Source of the DNA: Archilochus colubris
Lineage: Eukaryota > Chordata > Aves > Apodiformes > Trochilidae
Length of the DNA: 64,000 bases
Direction of reading: 5' to 3'
Assembly (NCBI GenBank): GCA_023079485.1
Contig: CM041084.1
Span: 108,072,967-108,136,966, forward strand
Under the pieces are notes generated by a model. It did no database searches. It had not been told where the DNA came from and saw only the letters and a program-made list of their open reading frames with translations. The first letter of the stretch is position 1, and every line of letters starts with the position of its first letter. Positions 51,826-64,000 of the stretch are shown here, in pieces. The position numbers and the translations under genes were made by a program.

Positions 51826-52700
51826 CTGGTAAAATAGCAAGATTAAAAGTTAAAATTACTTTAAAATCCATTTCATTAAGCATCATGTCAGGATTAAAAA
51901 TCAGGATTTCCAGACTTTCAATCTACTAGTCGTCACCAAGGAACATCTGTCAGTGAAGAAGAATTAGAATAATTTCTATACTGGTAACCCATTTTCATCT
52001 TGGATAGTTTTAGGGAAGGCACATTGAGCAAAACAGAATTTCTATTCTCAGCAGTGAAGTAAATATTTATTTGCTGGTGCATATGTACTCCATTCTAAAA
52101 TGTGGACAGGGGTTAATTTAGCAAAAGGAAGCAGAAAAATGGAACAAGTTTTTCAACGTCATAACAGTCAGCAATCTAATGGAAATTTTTAAAGCAACTA
52201 AAGAGACTTACTGCTGTGAGTAACTAACTTTTGGATACGTTGGCATATAAATATTTATCCCACCAGAATGTACCACACTTACCAGTTCCTAATTGACTAA
52301 CCAAGCTTACTAAGAATGTTATTTTTCTTCAGAACTTCAACTCATGTAAACCTGTTAATTCTGCCGTTCCACATCCTTGTAAGTTTACTATCAGAGCAAA
52401 AGAACAATTTCTGATGAAAAAACCCACATTGATGTAAAAATAAATTGAGGAGTAGATTGAAAACTAAGGAGTAACACTCCTCTCCTGGCTAAGTAAGGAA
52501 AGAACTGATGGTTGTGGCTTCTGAGTTTCTCACTATTGAACACAAGGATGTGGCAAGACAGTTACCAGGAAATCAATGTTTGGCATTCTGGATGAGGTTC
52601 TCGGCTTCATCTCATACAAGACAGAGTAGAATCTTTCTGCTTTGCAGCAAAGTAGCTTTGCCTATTTAGATAATGGGCAAATTATATTGATATTATAAAT

Positions 52701-52757
52701 AGTATATAGATACTATACATATATATATATCTATCTACCTAGTATATAGATACTATA
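52701..52757. repeat. Local 17-bp direct repeat flanking an (AT)n core
   Basis: AGTATATAGATACTATA occurs at 52701-52717 and again at 52741-52757, separated by an AT/CTAT microsatellite. Each copy is itself near-palindromic. Confidence 0.85.
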
Positions 52758-53569
52758 AAGATAACAGTGATGAAATGAAAGGGTATTTTGAAAGGTATGT
52801 CTGAGAGATGTATGTGGTAAGGTTTCAAGGCCCTCTCCTCCAAGGAGCCTGAAAGTTAAATAGTTCTTTTCTCCCAACGAAAGACTTAACTAAAATAAGC
52901 AGTATGAACAAATCTCCAACTGTGAGCTAATTAAAGACAATTCCCTTTCATGGTTTTTCCACTAAATGTCTTTTGTGATTTTATTTTGCTTTCCCAAGTT
53001 TATCTTACTTTACATATTTATCCTCTATCAAGTTAATGAAAAATACTAATTATTTTAAATACTGGACAATATAAACAAAACCTCTGAAAGTTAACATCAG
53101 CATTTATTAAAAGTCTGGAAAAAATAGGATTTTAAACTAGGAAAACATATGAAGCTAGTAATATTTTTTAACTGCACCAAACCATAACAAAAAAACCCCA
53201 AACATTATCACAAAGAGAAAAATCAGGAGCCCATTATATAAATATTATTTATTTGGAGTTCTGGATAGCATACTATGTAAGTGTGCTACATTACACTCAA
53301 GTCATCCTTTGAAATATGTATTCTACTCTAAATTAATTAAAGCTTTCAGCACCTCCAGATCAGTCCAGCTATAAGAAAACGTAGGTAACAAAAATTAATG
53401 GATTCAGTGAGCATCCTTGGGGTTTCATGTTCAGCTGTATCCAATGCACATTGCCCTTTGGCATAGGAAAATAGAAGGCTGTTTTTTTAAGAATTACAAA
53501 TTGATATGTGTAAAGATGTGGGAAAAAATAAGGTCCAGGGAGAAGCAATTTGAACTCAATATTGACTAG

Positions 53570-53640
53570 ATTTGAGCAGGAGGTTGGACTACAGATCTCT
53601 CAAGTTCTTTTCAAACCTGAATTAGTCTGATTTTGAGTCA
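53570..53640 (+). mobile_element. CR1 LINE 3' end, very old relic
   Basis: A 70-bp relic with ggaggttggactacagatctc, then caagttcttttcaaacctg and a decayed ttagtctgatttt end, matching the general CR1 3' UTR pattern. Highly diverged. Confidence 0.65.
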
Positions 53641-54351
53641 TGTCCTCCTCATTGACTGCAAAGATGTTTTAGGACCACTCCAGCAACACGGCACCTTCCT
53701 AAATCTTGCTGCATATACTCTTTAACTGTGGGGATGTAGACATCTTGAAGTGACCCAGCAGCCTCCCCTCTGCTAATTCATTTCCCAGGAGCCTCACAGC
53801 TGGTCTGCTGTCCCATCACCAGAAATGCATTCATGACAGTCGAAAGTCACAGGCCTCACATTACCTGGCAGGTGAACACCCAATGATACTATAGGTGCTC
53901 TGAATTTTATTCATGAGCTTATGCATTTAACGCAGTATCCTTCCCTTCAAATTGACCCACTCCTTCTTTTAAGCCATCGTCTCCCATCCCACTCCCTTCC
54001 CCCCCACACACACCAATCCTATGATAAATAAATGCCACAATTCAAAACTGAGGAATAAAATTATACCTCAGCTTTCAAAAGGTAAGAGAATGTTCTCACT
54101 GTCTCTTAAACCTTCTGGACAAACTTTGCTTAAGTCAAAGGAGCAGCTTTACTGTTCCATTCTCCAATCAACAGTAAAACATTTAAAACAGGCTTATTGC
54201 ACCTATGTGTAAACAGAGCTACATTCTGCTGCAAAACCTTGAAAGCCAAACAGTACAGCAATCTGGAACTACTTTCATTTTTTTTTTAAATTAATATTTT
54301 GTCCTAATAGCATATGCAAATGTGTAAAACATTTAATATATAAATCCCTAC

Positions 54352-54393
54352 CTGAATTATATCAACCATGAAAAAATACATCAGATTTATACT
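54352..54393 (-). CDS. Candidate 5' exon of the minus-strand gene (42 nt)
   Basis: On the minus strand a CAG|GTAGGG donor closes a frame that reads SINLMYFFMVDIIQ if the acceptor is ...gacaaagtacttcag. It ends in phase 0, which fits the 135-nt exon about 2.5 kb downstream. Joined, they read on into ILPFLISGG as one hydrophobic stretch. The same frame stays open another 15 codons or so upstream, so an earlier acceptor (ending ...atcacag or ...ctctgag) would give a longer exon. The acceptor is poor in pyrimidines, which keeps confidence low. Confidence 0.33.
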
Positions 54394-55708
54394 CTGAAGT
54401 ACTTTGTCACATCTGTGATACTCAGAGTGGTCATGCATACATATATGTAGAGCAGAGGTTTTTAGTAATTATCCCCAACACAGCTGAAAATATCTTCTGC
54501 TGCGAGGGAGGTTCACAAAAACTGAGAAATCTTCACAACAGAAGAAAATCTGCCATTTGGGACAACTGACTATCTTTCCAGTTCTTACAGATAGTGCTTA
54601 TAAGTGCTTACAATCTTTCCAGTGCTTACAGATAAGTGCAGTAAGTGTAATGTTCAAATATTTACTCAATTACACCGGTATTTTAAAATTAGCAGAAGTT
54701 CTTATTATTAAAACTCATTTTCATACACAATGCACTAGATCAGAAAAGGGAACTGAAACAGAAAAGTAAAATAAAGCTTTAGAGAAACTCAACTTGTTTT
54801 CAAAACATAAGCTTATCACCAGTGCCCCAGCTCCAAGGAGTAGGTTTATGAGCTGACAACTTGACAGTATTTCTTTGTTATGACTGGCTGAGGACATCCA
54901 ATTGTCATACAATAATTTTCAGTAATTAGTATACACATTAGAAGTAACTCATCTTTTCACAAGAACAATGTTCTTTTGGATAAACAATAGCTTCTGCAAC
55001 ACTAAATTATAGAGGCCGTGTGACTAATTTATGGTGGGTTACAATTATACATGTTGTGGGCCACAAGCACTCTTTGGGCTGTGTAATGAAGGCCAAGAGT
55101 TTAAAAACTGATTAGAATTACAAATAATCTGCCAGGTGTTTTCATTGCTGATAGGGAAGGCAGGGAGCTATCTTAGCCTTGAGTGTCCAAAGCCAAGACG
55201 AAAGAAAATATTATGGAAAACCATAATAAAATTCAGTTAAGTTTCAGAAATGTCTTTTTCGAAACTAGTTACTATTTTTTAATCACTGATGAAGAACCAA
55301 GGTAGCATTGTAGTGGCACTACCACTGATGTTAAAAAAAAATCTCATTATGCCACAGACACATTGTATCTGTCTTTACACATGGTCCCCAATCGGGTTAG
55401 AAAATCTGCAAGAAATTGGTGACCATGGAATCAATTGAGAGTAAGAATAGCTACAGAAGATTGTATGATAGTCGGAATTATCTGTGCTTACAACTTTCTG
55501 TCCTAAATACTTATATGAAACTTTGAAATATTCCTTTTAAATAAGTTTAAAATAAACCAAAGAAGTTTCCAAGTCCCTTATTTCCCACTAGAATTTTAAT
55601 GGAGAATCTCTAACCTACCTAAGAAAAAGATAATATATTAAATCAGGCAATAGTTGTCTGTGATGACAGCCAATCAACAGCAAATAATAAACAAAACTTC
55701 ACCACTAA

Positions 55709-55982
55709 ATCATAGAATCATAGAATCTTCTGGGTTGGAAGGGACCTCTGAGATCAAGTCCAACCCTTGATCCACTACCGCCGTGGTTCCCAGACCATGG
55801 CACTGAGTGCCACATCCAGTCTCTTTTTAAATATCTCCAGGGATGGAGAATCCACTACTTCCCTGGACAGCCCATTCCAGAGTTTGATCACCGTCTCCGT
55901 AGAGAAATTCTTTTTAATATCCAACCTAAACCTCCCCTGGCACAACTTGAAACCATGCCCTCTTGTCTTGCTAAATCTCAGA
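55709..55982 (-). mobile_element. CR1 LINE 3' fragment, inverted, young subfamily
   Basis: Starts with an intact inverted tail (catagaatcatagaatc), then ttctgggttggaagggacct and a region closely matching the reverse complement of the 16664 copy (ccatggcactgagtgccaca). It continues into the ORF2 end. Sharing this much sequence with the 16664 copy shows both came from the same recent subfamily. Confidence 0.94.
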
Positions 55983-56845
55983 CATCCAGCTATAAAAAAT
56001 GAAAATAATATTTATATGACATATAATTAACTGTTTTGAGGTCAACAGCAAAAAAAATTAGAATTAGAATTTTTTGTTTAGCATAATGATACTTCCACTT
56101 GGGAATGACTGCACTAATTTAAACAATAGAATTGAATACTTTGCAACAGCTTGTAAGCAGTCCTAGATTAGAAGATGTTTCCAAGAAAACAGGACAGAAT
56201 ACAGGGCATGAAAATGTACTCTGCTAGTCAGAATGAGAAAAAAATCAAGTATTGTGCTTTTATAAGATCAGCATTAAAAGTTTTTCAGTTTTAACACTAA
56301 AGAGCTTTCTGTTACCATATCCTTCAGGCAGAAGGTTCTTCAGTCTAATTCTCTAACAAGCCCACTGCATATATACACACAGATTTTATGGATATACAAA
56401 TGATAATATCTGTTACATTATTAAATTATTTATGGAATTTAAATATATTAAAATATGCAGGCCAATTGGTCTGATACGAAACACATATGAGAATAAATCT
56501 CTAATGGAAGTTAATTGCTGTTCTGAAGTGGCAAATCTAACTTTTCAGGAGTTATGATGAACAGAAAACATATAATAATAAAACAATGAAAACTAATTAT
56601 ACAAAAAGTATTAACTGGATTTAAATTTCCAGAATGTCGCAGCCACAGCATCATTCATCAGTTGAGGGTAAAGCCATTTTCCTGTAAATCTCTTTTGTTA
56701 AGGAACAGTTATTAGGCATTGGTTAGCCTACAGATTTCCTATGAGCATATACTGATGCTGTTCATTCCAAGGGTTATTTTACAGGTTAAATAACAGTACA
56801 CTCAGGTTTGCATTTACCAAGAGAGAAAATACACCTACATAGACT

Positions 56846-57285
56846 ACAGAATCATAGAATCAATCAACATAGAATACACCGAGTTGGAAGCAATCCACCA
56901 TGGTCATCAAGTCCAGCCTCGTGTCCCTGTGTAGGGCAACCCCAGGATCAGACCATGTGCCTGGGAGCATCATCCAAAGGTTCCTTGAGCTCAGGCAGGC
57001 TTCGTGCTGTGACACCTCCCTGGGGAGCTTGTTCCAGTGCTCGACCACCCTCTGGGTGAAAAACCTTTTCCTGATATCTAACCAAACCCTCACGATTCAG
57101 CTTTTTGACATTTCCCTGAGTCCTTTGGTCACAGGAGTGAAGAAATCAGTTCCCTGTCCCATCTCTTCCCCTTGTGATGAAGACATACACTGCAATGAGG
57201 TCCCCCTTCAGCCTCTTTTTCTTGAAACTGAACAGTCCAAGTGACCTCAGCTGCTATCCAAAAGGAGCTCCTCACACATGTTAAA
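56846..57285 (-). mobile_element. CR1 LINE 3' fragment, inverted, second subfamily
   Basis: Inverted tail (cagaatcatagaatcaatca), then gagttggaagcaatccacca and 'tgtagggcaaccccaggatc'. It is about 440 bp of 3' end including the ORF2 terminus, which read on the minus strand gives WLDIRKRFFTQRVVEHWNK. The 3' UTR differs from that of the 55709 copy, so it is a separate subfamily. Frames on the plus strand across it are antisense shadows. Confidence 0.92.
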
Positions 57286-58183
57286 TTTGACTTTGGCTTG
57301 ACCTTTTTCTTTTTTTTTTTAATTAAAATCACAATTACAATTTATGCACTAAAATACTCTTATGGAATGGACAGTTATTTTAAATTCCAGTTTTTCTGCT
57401 CTGACTTCACTTCCAACTCATGTATCCCTTAAAATTCATGTAAGATGAACGACAAAGGTTTTGGTCACCTGAAACTATTATGTGATATTTAGATTTCGTG
57501 TAACCATTAAAAGACCATGAAAAATTTTATTATTCAAATTGTTAGTGTATAGAATTGCATGCTCTACTGTTATAAGTTTATAATGTGAATGTATGTTTCT
57601 AAGACAGCTGGTACTCTCCAAATTTATAATTCAGCTGGACTAAATTCTGTTACAGGGCTACAGCCTAAATCACTACTATAATTGAAATACATAACTTCAT
57701 AAACTTTAAAACATATGTTAAGTATTTGTGCTAAATTTAGGAATCCCTGAAATTTTAAAATATTGCCTTAAAAAATCCAAAGCATATAATTTCCCCTTCT
57801 TTGTGATAGGTTTTGTAATCCAGCATGGTTTTTAGAGCAGGTATTGACCAGTGCAGAGGAATATCACTATGCAACAGTGGTTTTCTAAACCTTATTGCAC
57901 CAAAACAATTGCATTTGTGGAAACTGAAGTGTAAAAAGTTCTTAGGAATGATAAGAAGGGAACTGAATATCAGTGCATGTTTCTGCATAAGGGTAACTGT
58001 AAATGGGGATGTTTGCAACAGTTTAAAACCTTTCAGCTCCACTTTGGGAACTTCTGCTTTTAATTATCTTTATAGCATAAATTTAGTTCTAGATAAACAC
58101 AATGTGCAAAATGCTAAAGAAACAGAGGGAATATTTAATTAGTTAAAAGACAAGATTTTGCCAAAGACAATGAGCCCACATAC

Positions 58184-58236
58184 ATTTTGGAGAGGGGAGA
58201 TACAATCTTCCTGTTCTACAGCAGCTAAAGTGTGTT
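58184..58236 (-). CDS. Candidate far-5' exon of the minus-strand gene (53 nt)
   Basis: On the minus strand a strong acceptor (gattttgtctacctccattttttcag) is followed by 2 nt and 17 open codons reading HTLAAVEQEDCISPLQN, then a GTATGT donor. It ends in phase 0, compatible with the 42-nt candidate at 54352. A second frame is also open here, and the first frame runs on past the donor for about 12 codons. It is listed because both splice sites are better than background, but it has no independent link to the core exons. Confidence 0.25.
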
Positions 58237-61200
58237 CTGAAAAAATGGAGGTAGACAAAATCACAAAATAGGTATCTTGGTCCTGATCTTCTCTTAAAAA
58301 CTCTGGAATTACTTTCTTTAACGAGGTGAAGTTTGCAGTAAGTCAAGTTAAAAATCAACATTATATGATAAATGCTTATCAAGAAGTCCCTACAGCATAT
58401 TGATTAGATCTGGATTTTGAACTAATTTGGATCTTTACAATGAATCTAAATTTCCATTATTTTCCAGGTGAAGTCAGTAGGAATTCTAAGATTTTCTTTG
58501 AAAATAATAAAAGACTTCTAACCAATCTCCTATCTTCTTTATCTTCTGATCCGCAGTAAGAGAATCCATTTCTATCAGATCTTCTAACTAGTGCTGTATG
58601 AACAACCTTCTTGAGCTTCCACTGACACCTGTATCAAAACCAACATAAACCTTAGAAGGAACGTATTTGTGTTTTTATGGCCACTGTAATTCTTAAAGAG
58701 GGAACTACCAGTGCAGATCTTTGTTCATATACACTCTGACATATGCAAAATCTGCTCACGCTGGGATTCTGAACTTGCAATGAGATTGCATTAGAACCCC
58801 TGAAAAATCTGTACCTGCAACCTGACCATACTTAAAATGGGCAAAAAGTCCTCAGACACTAATTTTTTATTCTTATATAATTTTAGGCAAAAAAAAGGGT
58901 GACTGCTTTTTGGTTCCATTTTATTCCTTTTGTCTGCTATCCATATGAAGTCTACAACAATCTCAAACTTCTGGTATAAAACCCAAACTTACAAAACAGC
59001 AAGTTCTGAATTCTTATTTGACTAATCTGTACCACCTCCTACTGAAAAATTATGAGCTTATCAAAACACTTCTGAACAGCACTGGAACATTCCCATGCTC
59101 ACTGACATGCAAAATGGTTTGCAGCAACTTTAATCTCTGACATGATCAAACAGTAATAACACCTTTCGAGCAAGTTTGCATTAAAAAAAAAAGCATCATT
59201 CTTGAGGGATGGTATGTTCTAGATAAAAAGCCATAGGCAAATTCAGCAAGTTTAAATAAGATTTAAAGAATTATTTCTGTTTCTATTAACAAAGCACGGG
59301 TCTACACAGCTATTACCATCGAAGTAAAATGTGTATTCAAATCACACCTGTTTGGGTTCCTCTAAAGTGCTATTTCAGCTAATTTAACCATTCCTTCCTC
59401 TTAGGGGCACATTTTGTTGAGAAATTTAAGCTAGTGAGATCAACCTGAGTAAATCATGCAGTTAACTGATTTTTGATAATAGAAAATTTTGGCTGACTGA
59501 AAATGCTTAAAGACTGGAAATATAGAATACTGGTGGATGAGTAGACACTTATGCATTCCATATGTCAGACACACAAGTCTCAACTAAAAAACTTGTTATG
59601 ATCTAACTACCAGCACTGGAACTGCAGTGGTAGAAAGTATGACAGAAATCATTGGTCTACATAGATTATAATTTTCCATGAATGAATATAAACAGAATAT
59701 ACTGCAGGTTTTTTTCTCCTACTTCCTTATCAGGCAGATAGGATTATCAAGTAGTAAAACTGTAGAATTGTGTTCCTTTCTTCCTGTCTACCAATTTAAT
59801 TTGTTTTGCACCAAAATTAAATATATTGGCATGTCCAGTATATTTACTGAGTTGAAACAACCTTTTGTAATTCTAGGAGGCTTATTTGCACTGCAGAAAA
59901 CAGAAAATGTTGCTATCTACAACTTCATCCATCAACATCTTAAGAAGTATGATTCTAAAAGTCCTATTATTCCTGGCTCATTTTTATTCCAATAATCAGT
60001 ACACACATTCTTAATTCATGTTTAAAACAGCCAGAGAGAGCAGGAAATGGCTGCCTTGCAATGTAGCGAATCCTCTTGTCCCTTCATCAAGAACAGAGAG
60101 ACAATTCTGCTGGGGTGGGTTTCTATCTCAGCTCCAGCACTCCAAAGATCTCCTCTGCCTATCATTGAGACACAGCAATCCTACTGAAAGGCTCGGAGAA
60201 TCCCATTTTGGAGCTGGCATTAAGAACAGATTCTGAGTCAGTTTCTTTTCCAATAAAAAAACTGAGGTTGTGTGATGGGAAGTCTACTTCTACATTAAAC
60301 CCACTGCCAGCCCAATATAGGGAAGAGTAGGCAATGGAAGGAGATATTTCTATATTTCCAACTTAATAAAGAGGATTTAAGAATCTGTACTTAGACTAGT
60401 GATATCAGATTATTAATATAAAATCTGAAAGTCTTTTCTACTTCAGACTTAATGGTTATCTAAATTCCTTACTTGTGATCTAAGGCCTGCACTGACCACA
60501 AGAAAATACTGTTGTTGCCTAACTACAAATTTCCACTTTGAATTCATTGCAGCTTCGGAATGGTGACCTCATAAAGGGTGTGTTTGATCAAAAATCTATT
60601 TTTTTTTAACTTACAATGATGAGTCTAACAAGAGAATACAGTTAGTCTTGAAGCATGTAATAAATTAAGTACATACTATTTGAATTTTTAAACAGTACAT
60701 ACCCATTATTCATCAAAGCTGCATTTCTTTGATACGTATTAAATTTTAATTATTTTAAAAATCAAATTTTAAGGGAAAGATTTTAACTACAGTTCTTTCT
60801 CTACAGACTTATACTCCTCATTAGCTTCTCTTTCAATAGATAATTCAATACAATTATTACAAGACTCCCTCTACCCCAAATTGATATTTAGTGTGTGATT
60901 TCACTGTCACAAATCCCAGTAACACAGTTTTTAGGTTGTTTGTTGGAATGCATACTGAGTTTGGTTGGCCTCAGGCAATTGTCTATACTACATTATGATG
61001 TTACAATAAGCAAACATCTTCAACAAAATCACTGTGGCCCATTTTTTTCATCAATGCATTGCTTGTTGAGCAAGTTTGACTTCAGATCCCTCATTTTCTT
61101 ATCAGACAGTTTAAAATTATTGCAGGTTCAGCTCTAAACCTTCCATTTTTCTTGACAGATTTGTGAGTTAAGAGTCACAGCATGTAAGACATAAGTATTC

Positions 61201-61769
61201 ACAAAAAGACTGATTACTATTTTTGGCAATAGTATGTGAGCCATAGATTCAAAACTGAGACTACCTTTGCATAGTTCTGCCTTTGACTATGAGGTCAGAA
61301 TATAAATCATGTAGTAAAAAATTTTTTAGCAGTTTAACTGATTCTTGCACTCTATAAAACTTGACAGACTTACAATATTAGTCTGGAAAATCTGCTGCAA
61401 ATCATTTAAATAAGTGTCTAGAAAAATATTTAAAATATAAATTTCTAAGCAATTGCATAATATAATAGCTACTCTAGTATTAAATGTTCATAATAAATAG
61501 GCAGATGTTTTTACATCTTTAAAGAATACTTCCTCAGTAGGTTAAAGACAGAAGGTTATGCCTTTCTAATGAAGATGACCTTCGTAGAAAACATTTTGCT
61601 TCCTTAAAGACAAGTGGTCTGATCATGTTTAAGAAATCATTATTATATCCAAGTAATAAAATTGCAATTGACAATTATCATGCATCCTATGTTTATGGTG
61701 AGAAAAATGAATAAAAAGAAGTAGCTTCAGATCAAGCTCCTGGCACCGATGTGTCTCTGATTTTTCCAG

Positions 61770-61826
61770 ATCCCTGCTAATGAATATCACAGATTTAGCA
61801 TTTAAGACAGATGCTTCTGCTGACAG
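61770..61826 (+). CDS. Plus-strand exon-like frame (57 nt)
   Basis: Acceptor gatgtgtctctgatttttccag and donor GCTGACAG|GTAATC bracket 57 nt. One frame alone is open: one base, then SLLMNITDLAFKTDASAD and a split AG. Both splice sites are good. No neighbouring plus-strand exon was found to join it, so it could be chance. It lies at the right end, outside the confirmed span of the minus-strand gene. Confidence 0.22.
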
Positions 61827-64000
61827 GTAATCATCTTATTATCATAATGGCATTTAGATGGCTATTTAAAGTTATAAACAGTCTCCATAAAATACTGAAA
61901 AAGTAGGTTCCATAAGCATCATCCCTTTTTGAGCTCTGATTTTTTTCCTCCAGTATATAAGTAAATCTAATAAATCAAATAAAAAACTAATTTAGGTTGA
62001 TGAGATCTTTGAAAAGTTTTGCACTTCCTTACTGTGGTATAGACACCACACACTTCATATACCAGAAAGTCAATAAACTATGATCCTAGATGAAAAAAAA
62101 AATTCTGTTCATGAATTAACATACTTGGACAAAATGAAAAATGCTGAAACTTCACTTAGGTACTAAAAGCATCCAGAGAGCATGCAGTTTTGAAGCTCAG
62201 CAGGAAAATATATATATATATCAGATCTAGGCTTCTCTGATAAAGTCCCAGTGATTAAAATTCTAGTGATTGAGCGAATCTGATGATTCAGGCTTATATC
62301 TACAATATAAGCCTTATATATGTACTACAAAATTCAATACCAGAGCTACAGGAACATTCAAATGTGAACTTTTGCTTCTGCAGCTTCCTAGATGAAGTTG
62401 AAGTTTATGTGGGGACAATAGAAATCATAGATGTGTGCTCTGCTCCCTCCTGGCTGTGGCTGTCTTGAGTTGCACTGATAACAGGACACAGTTTAAGAGT
62501 AACTGTTTCAGGCTGCCAAAAATCTGAAAACCTGTAACACCCCCTGAGACCAGATTCCATCTTCTTCACCTTGTGTTCCAGTCAACTTCTTGCAACCAGG
62601 AGCAATAATAACACTGGAGCAGCTATGATTTAGCTACATGACCCAAGGATTTCCTACAGCAAGATAGGTTCATGAACCTATCTGATTCCACCAAGTGCAG
62701 GGTTTGCCTTGCCAGAAAATGGGTCTGGATTAGGAGCAAGAACACTCAAACACTCAGAATGAAGTGACTTGGAATATCACGTGGGGTAGACCAATAAGAA
62801 CACATCACACCAGTACTCCATGTACAGTAGCTGACCTTTTAATCTATCCCAGACCAGGTTTCTTATATTTACAGCCCTAACTGGGATAAGTGTCATTTAT
62901 CTCAGAAACTGTCTCCTATAGCTCATTAAACCAAGAAAGTTCTATTTGCTTCACATCACAGGATAAAATTGGGGAAAAAAGGTTCTTTCATGTAAAGTCT
63001 TAACTATAGATTTATTTCTGGATACACAAAACTCTAAACAACCTTGTCTGTGGTCTACAGCTAATTGCCCCTCACTATATGGTAACATGTTTCTACACCA
63101 CCACCACACAGAACAGAACCCTTTTGAAGTAGAAGGTTAAAAAAAAATAAAAAGATAATAAGAAATGCATTTAGTATTACAGTATGAATGCAGAAAATGC
63201 ATTGGTTATAAGCCACCTCTCAAGAGAGAAGCCTGTAAAAAATAAACTATTGCTCAGGTTGACTGCTATCGAAGTATGATAATCTTTTTCTACTATTGTC
63301 TGACATCACTTGCCTGCAACTCCAGCTATCTTTGACACTGAAGCCCCTTAATCAGGATGTTAATGCGAGGTAGGAACTCCATTCAGTGTTATTTTGGCTT
63401 AAGGGCATAATGTCACAATTTAGTGCATCCACTAATGACTTTTTCAATTTTTTTCTAAAGGCTTCTTACAGCTCAGACCTAGTTCAGCGAATTTCTTTGC
63501 AAGGTCCTTGGAAAATTGGGGTGGGTCAGGAGTACAATTGATTGTGTGGCCAAATTTTTTGTTCCTGCCTGCTTACTGAGTTTTGTTCATTTCACAGATA
63601 AACAAGGCATGAATACATCAACCCACAAACCATAAACAATAAAGAACTTCATCCTGTAAGTTTGCTACGGCCAGCAGTTTGTGGCTGAATCTGCTATTTG
63701 TCATAAGATAAATGATAAAGTGATTGCCATTTGTCACTGAATACACAAGAGAAGTCTTCAGCTGTGAATCACACAATTGCAGACATCAGTGAATACTGCT
63801 GCTGTTAATAGTGAATAATTCTACAAAGATCTGCTTAACTAAAAATAATTATTTTCTTAACTATGTGTACCAATTTACTGTTAACAAATTTATGAGAATA
63901 CACATGTACACATAAAATACATGAGCATTTACAGTACAAAAAGCTAAAATTTACTACACTTCATTGTACAGAGTGGGGAAATATACTTCTATATAGAAAG

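Larger units (their letters stand above)
57286..64000. other. Mostly non-coding right end
   Basis: Holds exon candidates at 58184 (minus) and 61770 (plus). Open frames at 57825-58142 and 59678-59995 (plus) have no recognisable content. The last 400 bp are complex and could include a conserved element. Confidence 0.5.

Noticed and set aside
52280..52306. Minus-strand donor-like AACTG|GTAAGTGTGG
   Set aside because: Excellent donor, but only a poor acceptor upstream and a 27-nt product with stops in two frames and no phase link.
55767..57244. Plus-strand frames of 83-114 codons
   Set aside because: They lie on the antisense strand of the two inverted CR1 copies.
57825..58142. 105-codon plus-strand frame
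   Set aside because: No domain, splice sites or neighbours. A same-length minus-strand frame covers most of it, as expected for a locally stop-poor stretch.
59678..59995. 105-codon plus-strand frame
   Set aside because: No recognisable content and AT-rich codon use. Treated as chance.
1..64000. CRISPR array, phage, operon, provirus or tRNA/rRNA genes
   Set aside because: Looked for and not seen. Composition, CR1 copies and intron structure show vertebrate nuclear DNA.

Overview
This window is nuclear DNA from a bird, or at least a CR1-bearing sauropsid. It is AT-rich, rich in introns and mononucleotide tracts, has no bacterial-style gene packing, and holds about ten truncated CR1 LINE copies. 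Several CR1 copies end in the avian-type tail (repeats of ATTCTATG on the sense strand, or CATAGAATCATAGAAT plus 'ttggaagggacct' when inverted). No open frame exceeds about 136 codons, and the longer ones are mostly chance, repeat-derived or CR1-derived. No tRNA, rRNA, CRISPR array, intact transposon or provirus was recognised.

The best-supported gene is on the minus strand. Reading from high to low coordinates, six short exons (42118-42174, 38985-39013, 38688-38743, 31483-31504, 24142-24291, 23680-23780) each have plausible splice sites, and their phases join into one open frame of about 138 codons. The encoded segment is polar and probably helical, with many E, K, Q, Y and W residues. I could not name the family from memory. 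A cytoplasmic helical-repeat or coiled-coil protein is the plain reading. One exon is only 22 nt, and one intron appears to start with GC rather than GT. Possible further 5' exons lie at 49863-49962, 51691-51825, 54352-54393 and 58184-58236. Possible 3' exons lie at 23443-23469, 21290-21439 and 20538-20608.

A weaker plus-strand series at the left end (548-599, 9530-9604, 12322-12360, 14056-14071) also joins in phase. It could be the 3' end of a convergent gene, but each member could be chance.

Layout: 1-9.5 kb, mostly non-coding with A-rich tracts and possible conserved elements; 9.5-14.5 kb, plus-strand exon candidates and a higher-GC block; 16.2-17.1 kb, two CR1 copies in the same direction; 20.5-24.3 kb, 3' part of the minus-strand gene; 24-58 kb, its introns with scattered exons, CR1 fragments and a 215-bp GGAGA pentanucleotide repeat; 58-64 kb, non-coding with a few weak exon candidates. 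Every exon call rests on reading frame and splice-site inspection only. RNA-seq or a protein search would settle them.
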